In this document: piece after piece, positions 44,475 to 53,343 of the stretch | How the letters are laid out: the number at the start of each line of letters is the position of its first letter | Position numbering within the stretch: position 1 is the first letter of the stretch | From: Njordibacter sp937773555 | Lineage (GTDB): Bacteria; Pseudomonadota; Gammaproteobacteria; Pseudomonadales; Balneatricaceae | Assembly: GCF_047730085.1 (NCBI RefSeq) | Contig: NZ_CP159830.1 | Coordinates: 2,790,001-2,854,000, forward strand | Direction: 5' to 3' | Length of the DNA stretch: 64,000 nucleotides | Made by a program: the position numbers and the translations under genes | The notes under the pieces: generated by a model | What the model saw: only the letters and a program-made list of their open reading frames with translations | What the model was told of the DNA's origin: nothing | The model's database searches: none

Positions 44475-45440
44475 TTAGATCCAAAATGTATGTTCGTTTT
44501 CGGGTGCCCAACGAACAGCTAATCGCTGCTGGGGTGCAAACATAGCGTGTCCCGGGTAGCGAATTTTTATTAACTTTTGGTCTTCTCCCATTGCACTAAC
44601 ATCGGCAAGCACGATTGTATCGGCACCGTGGTAGTCACAACTAACAACACTAGCTGGCATACCGTGTTCAGAAATTTCAATATGCTCAGGTCGGATGCCC
44701 CGGCAGTCCTCACCAGACCCAATAATATTCATTGGCGGGCTGCCAATGAATTGAGCTGTGAAAATTGTCTTGGGCTTGCTGTATAACGCTTCAGGCACGT
44801 CTACTTGTTCAACTTTGCCGTCATTCATTAAAACGATTCTGTCTGCCATGCTCATAGCCTCTACCTGATCGTGTGTAACATAGATAACCGACATACCAAG
44901 GCGCTGTTGTAATGCTCTAATTTCGGTACGCATTTCGTTTCGAAGTTTGGCATCAAGGTTTGATAAAGGCTCATCCATTAGGCATAACTTAGCCTGTGCG
45001 ACTATGGCTCTAGCTAAAGCAACACGCTGGCACTGCCCACCAGACAGCTGACCTGGCTTTTTTTGTAGGTGATCACCAAGGCCTACTAGTTCAACAACTG
45101 AGTCTAGACGCTTTTTTTGTTCGTTTTTGGGTACCTTTCGTGCCTGAAGACCAAACAAAATATTTTCTTCAACTTTTAGGTGGGGAAACAGCGCATAGGA
45201 TTGAAAAACCATAGCGAGTTTGCGATCCCCTGGAGAAAGCTGGGTAATATCCCGCCCATCTAAATGGATGCTGCCTTCGTCTGGAACTTCTAACCCCGCA
45301 ATCATTTTTAAAGACGTTGACTTACCGCAACCAGAAGGGCCAAGTAAAGCAACGAATTCGCCTTCGTTGACTGTAAAGCTCAGTTGGTCGACAACCTTTA
45401 AATCACCATAACTGCGTGATATTCCATCAACTTTTAACAT
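44475..45440 (-). CDS. ugpC: Ugp-type ABC transporter ATP-binding protein, UgpC-like
   Basis: This 321-residue MalK/UgpC-class ATPase has Walker A GPSGCGKST, Q-loop MVFQSYALFPHLKV, signature LSGGQCQR, Walker B LCLMDEPLSNLD and VTHDQVEAMSMADR. The C-terminal TOBE region is present but short, so the protein is at the small end for the class. It overlaps the glpR gene by seven bases and is the second gene of the operon. The truncated regulatory domain may mean it lacks the usual phosphate-sensing contacts. Confidence 0.9.
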   Translation of the reverse strand: MLKVDGISRSYGDLKVVDQLSFTVNEGEFVALLGPSGCGKSTSLKMIAGLEVPDEGSIHLDGRDITQLSPGDRKLAMVFQSYALFPHLKVEENILFGLQARKVPKNEQKKRLDSVVELVGLGDHLQKKPGQLSGGQCQRVALARAIVAQAKLCLMDEPLSNLDAKLRNEMRTEIRALQQRLGMSVIYVTHDQVEAMSMADRIVLMNDGKVEQVDVPEALYSKPKTIFTAQFIGSPPMNIIGSGEDCRGIRPEHIEISEHGMPASVVSCDYHGADTIVLADVSAMGEDQKLIKIRYPGHAMFAPQQRLAVRWAPENEHTFWI

Positions 45441-46219
45441 GGCAAAACTTCCGAGGTGGATCCAACTTCAATAATTTCAGAGTCAAACCCCTTGCAAGTC
45501 TGCCGATAAGGTTCTGATAAGAAATCCATCACTAAAATGTCAATGTCGTTTAGCGTTCCCGTAACTACTGGTGCATAGCGATTGATCTTACTGTGGTCTG
45601 CGACTAGTATTCGCCTCTCGCTGTTTTCCATAATCACTCTAGAAACACTAGACTCTTCCGGAGAGAAGTCCAAAAGCTGGCCCTTTGAGCTTAAGCCTCC
45701 CACACCAAATACACCGTACTGAATATTAAACTTACTTAAAAAAGCAGTTGTTTCTGGCCCCATTGTGTCCTGATCACCAGGCCGCACTAAACCACCTGCT
45801 AGGTAAGTTTGTATTTTAGAACTGTTACTTAGCGTTAGTGCAACGTTAATATTGTTAGTGACGACCGTTAAACCGGGGTGGTCGAGCAAGGCCAGTGCGA
45901 CGTGCTGAGGTGTGGTACCAATACCAAGAAAAACAGTACTGTCCTCCGGCAATAGCGTTGCAACCTTACGGGCAATATTTTGCTTTGCTAAGAGGTTCAT
46001 GACCGTGCGGTTACTAAAGGAGATATTGTGATTATTACCAGGCAAGCTAATACCACCGTGCACCCGTCGCACGTGTCCAAGCTCACTTAGTTCGTTAAGG
46101 TCTTTCCTAATAGTTTGAACAGAAACATTAAACAAAGATGTGATTTCTAAACTAGAAAGTACTCCGTTTGTATCATGGAGCTTGTCTATAATGCGCTGCT
46201 GTCGAGGAGATAAAGTCAT
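45434..46219 (-). CDS. glpR: DeoR-family regulator, GlpR-like
   Basis: This 261-residue repressor has an N-terminal helix-turn-helix (SSLEITSLFNVSVQTIRKDL at about 21-40), then RRVHGGISLP, typical of DeoR proteins. The sugar-phosphate sensor domain contains FLGIGTTPQHVA, VVTNNINVA, YLAGGLVR and a late VADHSKI. It heads the ugp-glpD operon, and glycerol 3-phosphate is the likely inducer. It probably represses its own promoter; three TTCG/CGAA cores lie upstream (46263, 46284, 46320). Confidence 0.88.
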   Translation of the reverse strand: MTLSPRQQRIIDKLHDTNGVLSSLEITSLFNVSVQTIRKDLNELSELGHVRRVHGGISLPGNNHNISFSNRTVMNLLAKQNIARKVATLLPEDSTVFLGIGTTPQHVALALLDHPGLTVVTNNINVALTLSNSSKIQTYLAGGLVRPGDQDTMGPETTAFLSKFNIQYGVFGVGGLSSKGQLLDFSPEESSVSRVIMENSERRILVADHSKINRYAPVVTGTLNDIDILVMDFLSEPYRQTCKGFDSEIIEVGSTSEVLPC

Positions 46220-46678
46220 AATACTTGGTGAACTCGATATATAGATTAGTCTAGCTTTTTGTTTCGTTAGAACTACTATACTCTTCGTATTAACATTTTG
46301 TATATAAAATAACTATACATTCGAAATATTACAGGAATATTACAGTTTAAAAAAATTGCACCTTTGTGAAAATATTTTTGTAATAGCCTATGTGCCGCCT
46401 GTTTTGGTTTGTGTAGTTTGAGAAGGGCTATTAGCAGCTGCAGCAATACAACCTCCCCTCACATTATTGTGTAGAGCCACAAGTAACATGCAGAAAGTTC
46501 ATCTGTTAAGTTTGAACACGATGTGGCCTACCCAGTGATTCACTACCTTTATCGGCAATGTGGCACAAAGGGGTTAAGCGAATAACAACTTAAAGTGGGA
46601 CCTAGTGGTTCCAACTTGCAATACACAGGTCGTGATGAATGATCATTAATTGGCTGCCACCCTCAATAGCGCAGGTAT
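46220..46678. other. Intergenic region upstream of glpR and downstream of the TauE-like gene
   Basis: It should contain the glpR-ugp promoter on the minus strand. TTCG or CGAA cores at 46263-46266, 46284-46287 and 46320-46325 resemble parts of GlpR sites, but I cannot align a full operator. A tandem 11-bp repeat, GAATATTACAG, occurs at about 46324-46345, one helical turn apart. The rest (46400-46678) holds no frame I would call a gene. Confidence 0.4.
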
Positions 46679-47455
46679 CTACAGCAACATAAACCCATCG
46701 TAAGCCAGCTTGCACCCAGTAACAAACAGAAAGAAGTTAAAAATTTGGTAGAATTTTTGCGGTGATACTCGCAGATGTAAGTAATAGCCTAAGCTCACAC
46801 CAATTGGGGCTAAGGGCAGCAGAATAAGGGAGGTTAATAAGTTTTCACTTTCTAATTGCCCCAGCCAAAAATAGGGTACTAATTTTACATAGTTGACCAC
46901 CCCAAAGAAAACAGCACATGTGCCCATGAATACTGTTGGGTGTAACTTTTGGGGTATCAGATAAAAGTTTATTGGCGGGCCCCCTGCGTGAATGCCAAAA
47001 CTGGTAAACCCAGCGATAGTAGACCAAAACACACCTTTGATCCGGTTAGGTTTTTGTTTGACCGACACGTTAGATTTTAACCAAAAATTTAGCGCAAATG
47101 CTAAAGCCAAAAAACCGATGATCAGCCTCACGTGGGCATCGTTTAAATAGCTGAAGGTTAAGGTTCCTAGTAGCACTCCAGCAAAAGCTGCGGGCAACAT
47201 AATAGCCAAATTATGTAAGTCCCACTTGCCCCAAAATTTGCGAATAGCAAACCAATCCATTACGCACAAGATAGGCAGCAAAATACCAGCGGCCTTTGCA
47301 GGGCTCACAGCCATGGCCATTAATGGCACAGCAACAACACCAATTGCATTGCCAAAGCCGCCCTTTGCTAAGCCAAAAATAAGCACCGCAGGCACTGCAA
47401 AAAAATAAAAGAGTGGGTCATTAATCATTAACTTGTATGCGTCCCAGAGGTACAT
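46679..47455 (-). CDS. TauE/SafE-family (TSUP) sulfite/organosulfonate exporter-like protein
   Basis: The 258-residue membrane protein has about eight hydrophobic segments. The first TauE/SafE repeat has FGLAKGGFGNAIGVVAVPLMA with the conserved Gly-rich loop. The second has FTSFGIHAGGPPINFYLIPQ. These are standard features of the family. It is the last gene of the decarboxylase-oxidase-SDR cluster, about 190 bases after the SDR. Members export sulfite, sulfoacetate or similar anions, which fits a sulfonate pathway. The substrate itself cannot be read from sequence. Confidence 0.87.
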   Translation of the reverse strand: MYLWDAYKLMINDPLFYFFAVPAVLIFGLAKGGFGNAIGVVAVPLMAMAVSPAKAAGILLPILCVMDWFAIRKFWGKWDLHNLAIMLPAAFAGVLLGTLTFSYLNDAHVRLIIGFLALAFALNFWLKSNVSVKQKPNRIKGVFWSTIAGFTSFGIHAGGPPINFYLIPQKLHPTVFMGTCAVFFGVVNYVKLVPYFWLGQLESENLLTSLILLPLAPIGVSLGYYLHLRVSPQKFYQIFNFFLFVTGCKLAYDGFMLL

Positions 47456-47646
47456 CAGATTAAATTACTGCTTAGGTTACAAGCACTATAGGAGCTATTC
47501 ACGAAAAACTCAGAAGCAAATCAACGAGTGGGGGCTTCGCGCCACATCAAATTAAAACTAAGTTGCCTATTAACTATATTGGTGCACTTACTGTCACATT
47601 AAATAACAATGCTTCACAATTTTTGGTGCAGTTTAGGCAAATGTTT

Positions 47647-48402
47647 CTATTTAGCAGTAAAGCCTCCATCTAAAAATAGCGTTTGCCCAGTAACGTAGTC
47701 GCTAGCCGAGGAGCAAAAGAACAATATTGGGCCATACAGATCATGCTCTTCGCCATTACGGCCAATGCAGGTTTGCTGCGCATTCCGATTAGATCTTACT
47801 GGGTCTGCAAAAACAGACTCAGTGAGTTCAGTAGGGAAAAACCCTGGGGCCAAAGCGTTTACATTAACACCTTGGGCCGACCATGCTTCTGCCATGGCTC
47901 TAGTCAATTGCTCAACTCCACCTTTAGACGCGCCATAGGCAAGGCCACTAGGAAAGGCTCTGCGAGATTGCAAAGAGGCAAAGTTAATAACACGCCCCCA
48001 GCCTTTGCGGTGCATTGCTGGAACCAAACCTTGGGCCAAGAAAAATGGTGCCATTAAATTGATGTTCATCGTAATGTCCCAGCCAGCTGCTGTGACATCA
48101 CTTGCTGCTTCACGAGTATTAATACCTGCTGCGTTAATTAATATGTCTGGCGACCCAAAATGACTTTCAATTTGAGAGATGATTTTTGGCATCAAAGACC
48201 TGTCAGACAAATCAGTTGCAACAAAAGCAGTATCACCTTGGGTTGACTCAGCCCAGGCACTTAATTCTAGCTCTCTTCTGGCCACACCTACTACCTTTGC
48301 TCCATTTTCAGAGAGAAAGGTAGCTATGGAACGACCAATGCCACCACTGGCGCCAGTAACACATATCACTTTACCGGCAACATTAAACATTGTAGGTTCC
48401 AC
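47647..48402 (-). CDS. SDR-family oxidoreductase
   Basis: This classical short-chain dehydrogenase has 251 residues. The cofactor motif is TGASGGIGRSIA at about 16-27, NAAG follows (INAAGINTREA), and the catalytic Ser-Tyr-Lys set is FASLQSRRAF with YGASKGG. The C-terminal VTGQTLFLDGGF is typical. The GTG at 48402 has AGGAG five bases upstream and is preferred to the in-frame ATG at 48390. It resembles gluconate 5-dehydrogenase-like proteins. In this cluster it could reduce sulfoacetaldehyde, as the SDR IsfD does; this is inference. Confidence 0.88.
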   Translation of the reverse strand: MEPTMFNVAGKVICVTGASGGIGRSIATFLSENGAKVVGVARRELELSAWAESTQGDTAFVATDLSDRSLMPKIISQIESHFGSPDILINAAGINTREAASDVTAAGWDITMNINLMAPFFLAQGLVPAMHRKGWGRVINFASLQSRRAFPSGLAYGASKGGVEQLTRAMAEAWSAQGVNVNALAPGFFPTELTESVFADPVRSNRNAQQTCIGRNGEEHDLYGPILFFCSSASDYVTGQTLFLDGGFTAK

Positions 48403-48480
48403 ATCAACTCCTATGATTCAATTATTTCCACTCGAATCAAACTTTTCATTTAAGTAGCGCACTTGTTTATGCATGCATCA

Positions 48481-49626
48481 TTACTTTAAAAATTTCACTA
48501 ATTCATCAGGCGATGAGCAGCCTAATTGGTTCATCACCTGCTCCAACTCACTATAAAGGATGTCAATGCAGTGATTAGCGCCTTGCTTACCAAACGCACC
48601 CACACCATACATATACGGCCTACCGGAAAACACCATGTTGGCCCCTAAAGCTAAGTATCTAGCAATATCAACGCCTGATTCAACCCCGCTATCTACAAAC
48701 ACTTCAAGCTTATCACCAACGCTATCTACTATTTCCTGCATCATCTCCACTGGAGAACATGCTACATCTAGTTGCCTTCCCCCGTGATTGGACACAATAA
48801 TGGCATCAACGTTGATGGCGGCACAGTGTTTTGCATCTGCTACATTAAGAACACCCTTAACGATTAATTTGCCTGGCCATTGCTGCCGTAACTGCTCCAA
48901 CATAGACAAATTAACAGGCTCTTTTAAAGTGCTGCGAATATAATTAGCCACATCCTCAAGGTTAGATAGCTTACTCATGTAGGGTTGCATGCTGGCAAAT
49001 TGAGGCATGCCATTCAACCCAGTTGCCATTGCCCAGGAGGGCCTAGACACAGTTTGGTAGATGCTCTTGAGAGTGATTTTAGGAGGGACTGATAAACCAT
49101 TCTTAATATCGTTTGGCCTTCTTCCAGCAACAGGGACATCAATTGTGACAACTAAATTATTACACCCTACTTGCTGTGCCCTTTGCATAAGATCAAGTCT
49201 GATTTCCTGATCTTTAGGTGGGTAAAGTTGAAACCAAAGGTTATTGCCTGCACACGCAGCTGCATCCTCTATAGAGGTGCTTGCTAGGGTACTTAGTATA
49301 TAAGGAATATTGGCTTTCTTTGCCGCAGCAGCATGATACTCAGCAGCTTTGGGCCAAATTAGTCCGCTTAACCCCAGTGGGGCAATGCCAAATGGCGCAT
49401 CATATTCAGCCCCTAAAGCCGTTGTTTTTAAACTAGCAGCTTGAGTTCTAGAAAGATAAGAAGGTTGTAAGAAAACATGATCTAAAGCGTCTCTGTTATG
49501 CGCAATAGCTCTATCATTATTACAACCTCCAACTAGGTACTCATAGGCAAACTTAGGAATGCGATTTTTCGTACGCAACTTAAGATCTGCAATGCTGGCA
49601 GCCTTGCTGTTTAATTTGCTAACCAT
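48481..49626 (-). CDS. FMN-dependent alpha-hydroxyacid oxidase/dehydrogenase
   Basis: This 381-residue TIM-barrel flavoenzyme belongs to the lactate/glycolate oxidase family. Motifs are FAYEYLVGGCNNDRA at the start, PFGIAPLGLSGL, WFQLYPPKDQ, VVTIDVPVAGRRPND, LIVKGVL with the FMN lysine, and SNHGGRQLD holding the catalytic histidine. It oxidises an S-2-hydroxyacid to a 2-oxoacid. It is 19 bases after the decarboxylase beta gene, so sulfolactate to sulfopyruvate is a natural suggestion. No membrane anchor or cytochrome domain is seen. Confidence 0.9.
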   Translation of the reverse strand: MVSKLNSKAASIADLKLRTKNRIPKFAYEYLVGGCNNDRAIAHNRDALDHVFLQPSYLSRTQAASLKTTALGAEYDAPFGIAPLGLSGLIWPKAAEYHAAAAKKANIPYILSTLASTSIEDAAACAGNNLWFQLYPPKDQEIRLDLMQRAQQVGCNNLVVTIDVPVAGRRPNDIKNGLSVPPKITLKSIYQTVSRPSWAMATGLNGMPQFASMQPYMSKLSNLEDVANYIRSTLKEPVNLSMLEQLRQQWPGKLIVKGVLNVADAKHCAAINVDAIIVSNHGGRQLDVACSPVEMMQEIVDSVGDKLEVFVDSGVESGVDIARYLALGANMVFSGRPYMYGVGAFGKQGANHCIDILYSELEQVMNQLGCSSPDELVKFLK

Positions 49627-49645
49627 AAAACCTTCAGCATGGCGT

Positions 49646-50200
49646 TCATGCTTCTACTGCCTGCATGAACCGGTGACGAATAACCACAGGATCTAAGGTA
49701 ATGACGGGCACTGGTATGTTGCCAGAAATACATTTACAAATAATAATCGTCATTTTTTTGCTAGCGATGGCTTTTTCAACAACGCTTACTGCTTCATCAG
49801 CCTGACATTCAATAACATTCTCACAACCACATGCACTGGCCACCGCAGCCAAGGAGGTCTTTTTACCAGCATACGTCGGTTGATCGCCGGTTGATCCATA
49901 ACTTCCATTATCTATAATGAGTAGAATAAAGTTATCTCGTACATTATTCGCAATAGTGGGCAGCGTGCCTAGGTTAGTCAAAACAGATCCGTCACCATCA
50001 ATGGCAACCACTGTTTTGTCCTGCGCCAAAGCTAAACCAAGCCCAATGGATGAGGACAGGCCCATCGTACCTAACATATAAAAATTGCTAGGCTGGTCTC
50101 CAAACAAATGCATCTCCTGGCTTGGTAGGCCGATGTTACAAACGACTAATTGGCCGGAAAGAACTGGCACCAAGTTTTTAATAATCTCAGAACGTATCAT
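49646..50200 (-). CDS. comE: Sulfopyruvate-decarboxylase-like beta subunit (ComE type)
   Basis: This 184-residue TPP-binding subunit has the cofactor motif GDGSVLTNLG with the paired DNGSYGSTGDQPT. That segment matches sulfopyruvate decarboxylase; phosphonopyruvate decarboxylases usually have an NNGAHDSVGGQ-type sequence there. LGTMGLSSSIGLGLA is the substrate-side helix. It is one base after the alpha subunit and 19 bases before the FMN oxidase gene. Sulfopyruvate to sulfoacetaldehyde is the best guess. A related 2-oxoacid cannot be excluded. Confidence 0.83.
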   Translation of the reverse strand: MIRSEIIKNLVPVLSGQLVVCNIGLPSQEMHLFGDQPSNFYMLGTMGLSSSIGLGLALAQDKTVVAIDGDGSVLTNLGTLPTIANNVRDNFILLIIDNGSYGSTGDQPTYAGKKTSLAAVASACGCENVIECQADEAVSVVEKAIASKKMTIIICKCISGNIPVPVITLDPVVIRHRFMQAVEA

Positions 50201-50201
50201 A

Positions 50202-50699
50202 TTACTCTCCCTTCCAAAATGAGGCGTCAGTCAAAATGGCAACAGGCTTGTTGCACATAAAAGTATATTTCAATATCTCATCCAATTCATGCACGTCATC
50301 AGGGTTATGGAAGTGATATGTTGGAATCCCCAGCTGGGCCAGCAAAGCTTTAGTGTGCACAGCCATTTCAACCTGACAAGCCACGGGCTCACCTAGTTCG
50401 CCACGAAAGCTAATCAACATAGGTAAGGGCAAGCGATAAAACTGAGTTAATGTCACCAGGGTATTAATAGTTACACCAATGGCTGTGTTTTGCATAATAA
50501 TAGCGGACCTTTTACCACCCATGAACGCACCTGCACATATGCCCATGCCTTCGTCTTCTTTGTTGGCTGGGATATGCGTCATGCTGTCGCGTGTTTCTAG
50601 CTCAGCTATTACACCACTCAGCTGTTTACAGGGCACCGTGGTAATTAATTCAATTTTGTTCTTTTCAAATGCATCTATAACGATTTTGTCTAACAACAT
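50202..50699 (-). CDS. comD: Sulfopyruvate-decarboxylase-like alpha subunit (ComD type)
   Basis: This is the PYR half of a split TPP decarboxylase, 165 residues. It has TTVPCKQLSGVIAEL at the start, the cofactor-activating Glu in PANKEDEGMGICAGA, and MQNTAIGVTINTLVTL. The ATG at 50699 has GGAGG just upstream; a TTG 12 bases earlier would swallow that site. Together with the beta subunit it makes a ComDE-like enzyme. It is the first gene of its operon and is divergent from a LysR regulator. Confidence 0.83.
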   Translation of the reverse strand: MLLDKIVIDAFEKNKIELITTVPCKQLSGVIAELETRDSMTHIPANKEDEGMGICAGAFMGGKRSAIIMQNTAIGVTINTLVTLTQFYRLPLPMLISFRGELGEPVACQVEMAVHTKALLAQLGIPTYHFHNPDDVHELDEILKYTFMCNKPVAILTDASFWKGE

Positions 50700-50839
50700 G
50701 CTCACCTCCAAAGTTTTTTTCAGGTGAGAATGATCAGGTATAGTAAAAGTTAATTCAATCTATATTTATTTGACTATTAGTAAATTTTTTATTTACCATG
50801 TATTCTAAAAGCAACTTACCCTATTAAAATCGGTTTATT

Positions 50840-51727
50840 ATGTCCATCAAACAATTAAGGTCACTTTTAGCTTTTCAAGAGAATGGCAGCTTTTCTGCTG
50901 CTGCCGATGAGCTATGCATCACCAAAGCTGCTGTAGGCCAACAAATGAAATTGTTAGAGGAGTCACTGAAAACGCCATTATTTGATCGAAATGGTTATAG
51001 GCCTAGCCTTAACGCAGTGGGTATATCCTTTGTAAAAGAAGCTCAAAAAGTACTAGATAACTATGACAAATTATTTAATAGTCTTGGTGAAGACGACGAT
51101 TTTTCTGGCACTATTACCGTAGGGTCAGTGCCCTCTGCTATATTAGCACTGGTGCCGTTATCGGTTAAAAGTATGATGAAGGAAGTTACCAATACAAAAA
51201 TCCGTATTGTTCCGGGCATGTCTACAGACTTATATGACCATGTGCGCAACGGTTCCATAGACGTAGTAATATTAAGCCAACCACAAAGAATAGAGCCAGG
51301 CCTTCAATGGGAGGTTCTTGTAAAAGAGCCCCTTGTACTTTTGACCTCTAGTAGCTTTAAAGGAACCGATCCGATCAAAATTTTACAAAGCCAACCTTAT
51401 ATTAGATTGGCACAGCGAACCTCTGTTGGCTTATTGGCAGATCAGTGGCTAACAAAAAATAAAATAGTAGTTAAGGAGACTATGATTATGGACTCTATGG
51501 AAACATTAGGCTGCATGGTGGCGCATGGTCTTGGTGTGTCGGTAGCTCCTAACCTGTGTAAACCTGACCCTATTTTTTCTAACCTGAGAAAAATTGCTCT
51601 TTCAAACAGTAGTGATGCACGCATTTTAGGCATGCTAACGAGAAAAGATAACCCTAAGTATAAGGTGATCATGAAGTTGAAGCAGCACCTCAATAGCACC
51701 ATTAAGGCAGCGCCAGCTTTGCCTTAA
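50840..51727 (+). CDS. LysR-family transcriptional regulator of the sulfonate-like cluster
   Basis: This 295-residue regulator has an N-terminal helix-turn-helix (residues 2-60, NGSFSAAADELCITKAAVGQ) and a substrate-binding domain with ITVGSVPSAILALVPLSV. It lies divergently from comD with a gap of about 140 bases. That gap is AT-rich and should hold the operator. Control of the decarboxylase-oxidase-SDR-exporter operon is likely. The inducer is unknown. Confidence 0.9.
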   Translation: MSIKQLRSLLAFQENGSFSAAADELCITKAAVGQQMKLLEESLKTPLFDRNGYRPSLNAVGISFVKEAQKVLDNYDKLFNSLGEDDDFSGTITVGSVPSAILALVPLSVKSMMKEVTNTKIRIVPGMSTDLYDHVRNGSIDVVILSQPQRIEPGLQWEVLVKEPLVLLTSSSFKGTDPIKILQSQPYIRLAQRTSVGLLADQWLTKNKIVVKETMIMDSMETLGCMVAHGLGVSVAPNLCKPDPIFSNLRKIALSNSSDARILGMLTRKDNPKYKVIMKLKQHLNSTIKAAPALP

Positions 51728-51817
51728 TAAGGATTTTTATTAAATTATATAGGGGTTCTATATAAGCAACCCAGCATTACCCGAATAAAACCGCCATCTA
51801 CCCATGCTTACCTAGCC

Positions 51818-51855
51818 AAGTAATGTAAAGCTATGTAAGTAACGTAAATCTATGC
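51818..51855. repeat. Tandem imperfect 19-bp repeat, two copies
   Basis: The two units at 51818-51836 and 51837-51855 match at 16 of 19 positions (AAGTAATGTAAAG... against AAGTAACGTAAAT...). No function is evident. Confidence 0.5.
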
Positions 51856-51925
51856 AATGAGCATTGTTGGCCTAAGTAATCACTGATAGGTTATCTAGGA
51901 AGTTGTCATTGACTTCCTTTTGGCC

Positions 51926-51960
51926 ACGGGACCCTAGCGGGTCTCGTTGGTCTATTTTTT
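51926..51960 (+). terminator. Probable terminator upstream of the hydroxypyruvate-isomerase-like gene
   Basis: ACGGGACCC (51926-51934) pairs with GGGTCTCGT (51939-51947), nine pairs with one G-U, around a TAGC loop. A T-rich stretch ends at 51960. It lies about 200 bases after the LysR stop, so it may end that transcript or a lost gene. Confidence 0.55.
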
Positions 51961-52241
51961 AGTTAAATTCAAGACACTTAACATTTTAGTTCGCCAAAAA
52001 TATCCCAACAATATTCGTGGTTGGCGCTATAATCAATTACCCTCAAGTATTTGCAGCCTTAGCAAAGAAATCAGGAGCACCAAAGCTCATGGTGAACTCT
52101 AGCCTTCTTTTGTTGATTGCCCGAGCAACTGCGCCAAAAAAATATTTCAGTGCGTGTGAGTATTGCTTGGTACAAAAGGCATTGAAGCCGCCTGCACTGC
52201 CATTGAGGCATTACACATTTTAATGTTGGGTGGGGTAAGTG

Positions 52242-53003
52242 ATGAAATTCTCTGCAAATCTTGGCTTTCTCTGGAATGAACTTGAGCTGCCAGATGCTAT
52301 ACGTGCAGCAAAAGCTGCTGGGTTTGACGCAGTTGAGTGCCACTGGCCCTATGACGTGGCGGCGGCAGACGTGACTAAGGCGCTACAAGAAACTGACCTT
52401 AAAATGCTAGGTTTAAATACGCGCAGAGGTGATGTAGCAAAGGGCGATAATGGCCTTTCTGCCATACCAGCGCGTGCCAAAGAAGCTCAGGCTGCTATAG
52501 ATGAGGCTATTAATTATGCTGTCGAAATAAAGGCACAGTCCATTCATGTTATGGCTGGTTTTTCTAGTGGGCCTGAGGCTCATAAGACATTTATACATAA
52601 TCTCAATTACGCTTGCGCTGCAGCGCTACCTCATGGCATCTGCATATTGATTGAGCCACTAAATCATTATGATGCACCGGGGTATTTCTTAACCACAACC
52701 AATCAAGCTTCCCATATTATTAAAGAAGTCAACGCCGACAATATTGCACTGATGTTTGATTGTTACCATGTGCAATTAACGGAAGGTGACCTCAGTCACC
52801 GGCTAGCCGACCTAATGCCTATTATTGGCCACATTCAGTTTGCTTCGGTGCCTGATCGAGGGCCCCCTGATCATGGAGAAGTGAACTTTAAGCATGTTTT
52901 CCGTATTATCACTCAGTTGGGCTATAAAGCGCCATTAGGCGCTGAATATAAGCCTGTTGGTCCAACGCAAGACACCCTTGGCTGGATGTCTAAACACGCC
53001 TGA
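52242..53003 (+). CDS. hyi: Hydroxypyruvate-isomerase-like TIM-barrel protein
   Basis: This 253-residue xylose-isomerase-like TIM barrel resembles Hyi, which interconverts hydroxypyruvate and tartronate semialdehyde. KFSANLGFLWNELELPDAI at the start, FDAVECHWPYD, GLNTRRGD, the catalytic-Glu motif ILIEPLNHYD, MFDCYHVQ and a late GAEYKP Glu are all seen. The ATG at 52242 is preferred to a GTG three bases earlier; GGGG lies upstream. It stands alone on the plus strand. The sequence also matches related 2-oxotetronate isomerases (OtnI), so the exact substrate is open. Confidence 0.84.
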   Translation: MKFSANLGFLWNELELPDAIRAAKAAGFDAVECHWPYDVAAADVTKALQETDLKMLGLNTRRGDVAKGDNGLSAIPARAKEAQAAIDEAINYAVEIKAQSIHVMAGFSSGPEAHKTFIHNLNYACAAALPHGICILIEPLNHYDAPGYFLTTTNQASHIIKEVNADNIALMFDCYHVQLTEGDLSHRLADLMPIIGHIQFASVPDRGPPDHGEVNFKHVFRIITQLGYKAPLGAEYKPVGPTQDTLGWMSKHA

Positions 53004-53343
53004 TATAGGTTTTAATTCAGTAATGACCTGGCTTATTTTGCATTCACAACTTAACCGAGGCTCAGTGATATTGTTAGTAACTTGTTTAGGGCTTCTTAAA
53101 CCTGAAACATCTTAGCCGCATAGATGTTTTATAAACTCATTACAGAGATTAAACGCAAAGACTCCATCGCTTCAATAACGCAACCCATATAGTATATTTT
53201 GATATGTGCCAAAATATTGCCAGGCCCATATTGATTTAAAAAGTCGAATGACCATAGGATCAAGGACTTTGACTCCATAAAATCTTAGGTTCCTTTCAAC
53301 GTTGAACGATGAACCAATACATTAATCCGATAGTTGCACTAGC
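53004..53343. other. Intergenic region between hyi and the racemase gene
   Basis: No frame here looks like a gene on either strand. There is an inverted AAAGTC/GACTTT pair near 53240-53270. Otherwise I see only AT-rich spacer between two convergent genes. Confidence 0.5.

Larger units (their letters stand above)
51728..52241. other. Intergenic region with repeats, hairpin and possible decayed coding sequence
   Basis: It contains a tandem 19-bp repeat (51818-51855), a terminator-like hairpin (51926-51960) and then about 230 bases where two frames give protein-like text but are broken by stops. The stretch GTKGIEAACTAIEALHILM reads in frame just before the next gene, after a TGA. This may be a worn gene remnant. 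I could not identify the source. Confidence 0.4.

Noticed and set aside
49646..50699. Phosphonopyruvate decarboxylase.
   Set aside because: The enzyme is split in two, and the TPP-side segment reads DNGSYGSTGDQ, which fits sulfopyruvate decarboxylase better; not fully excluded.
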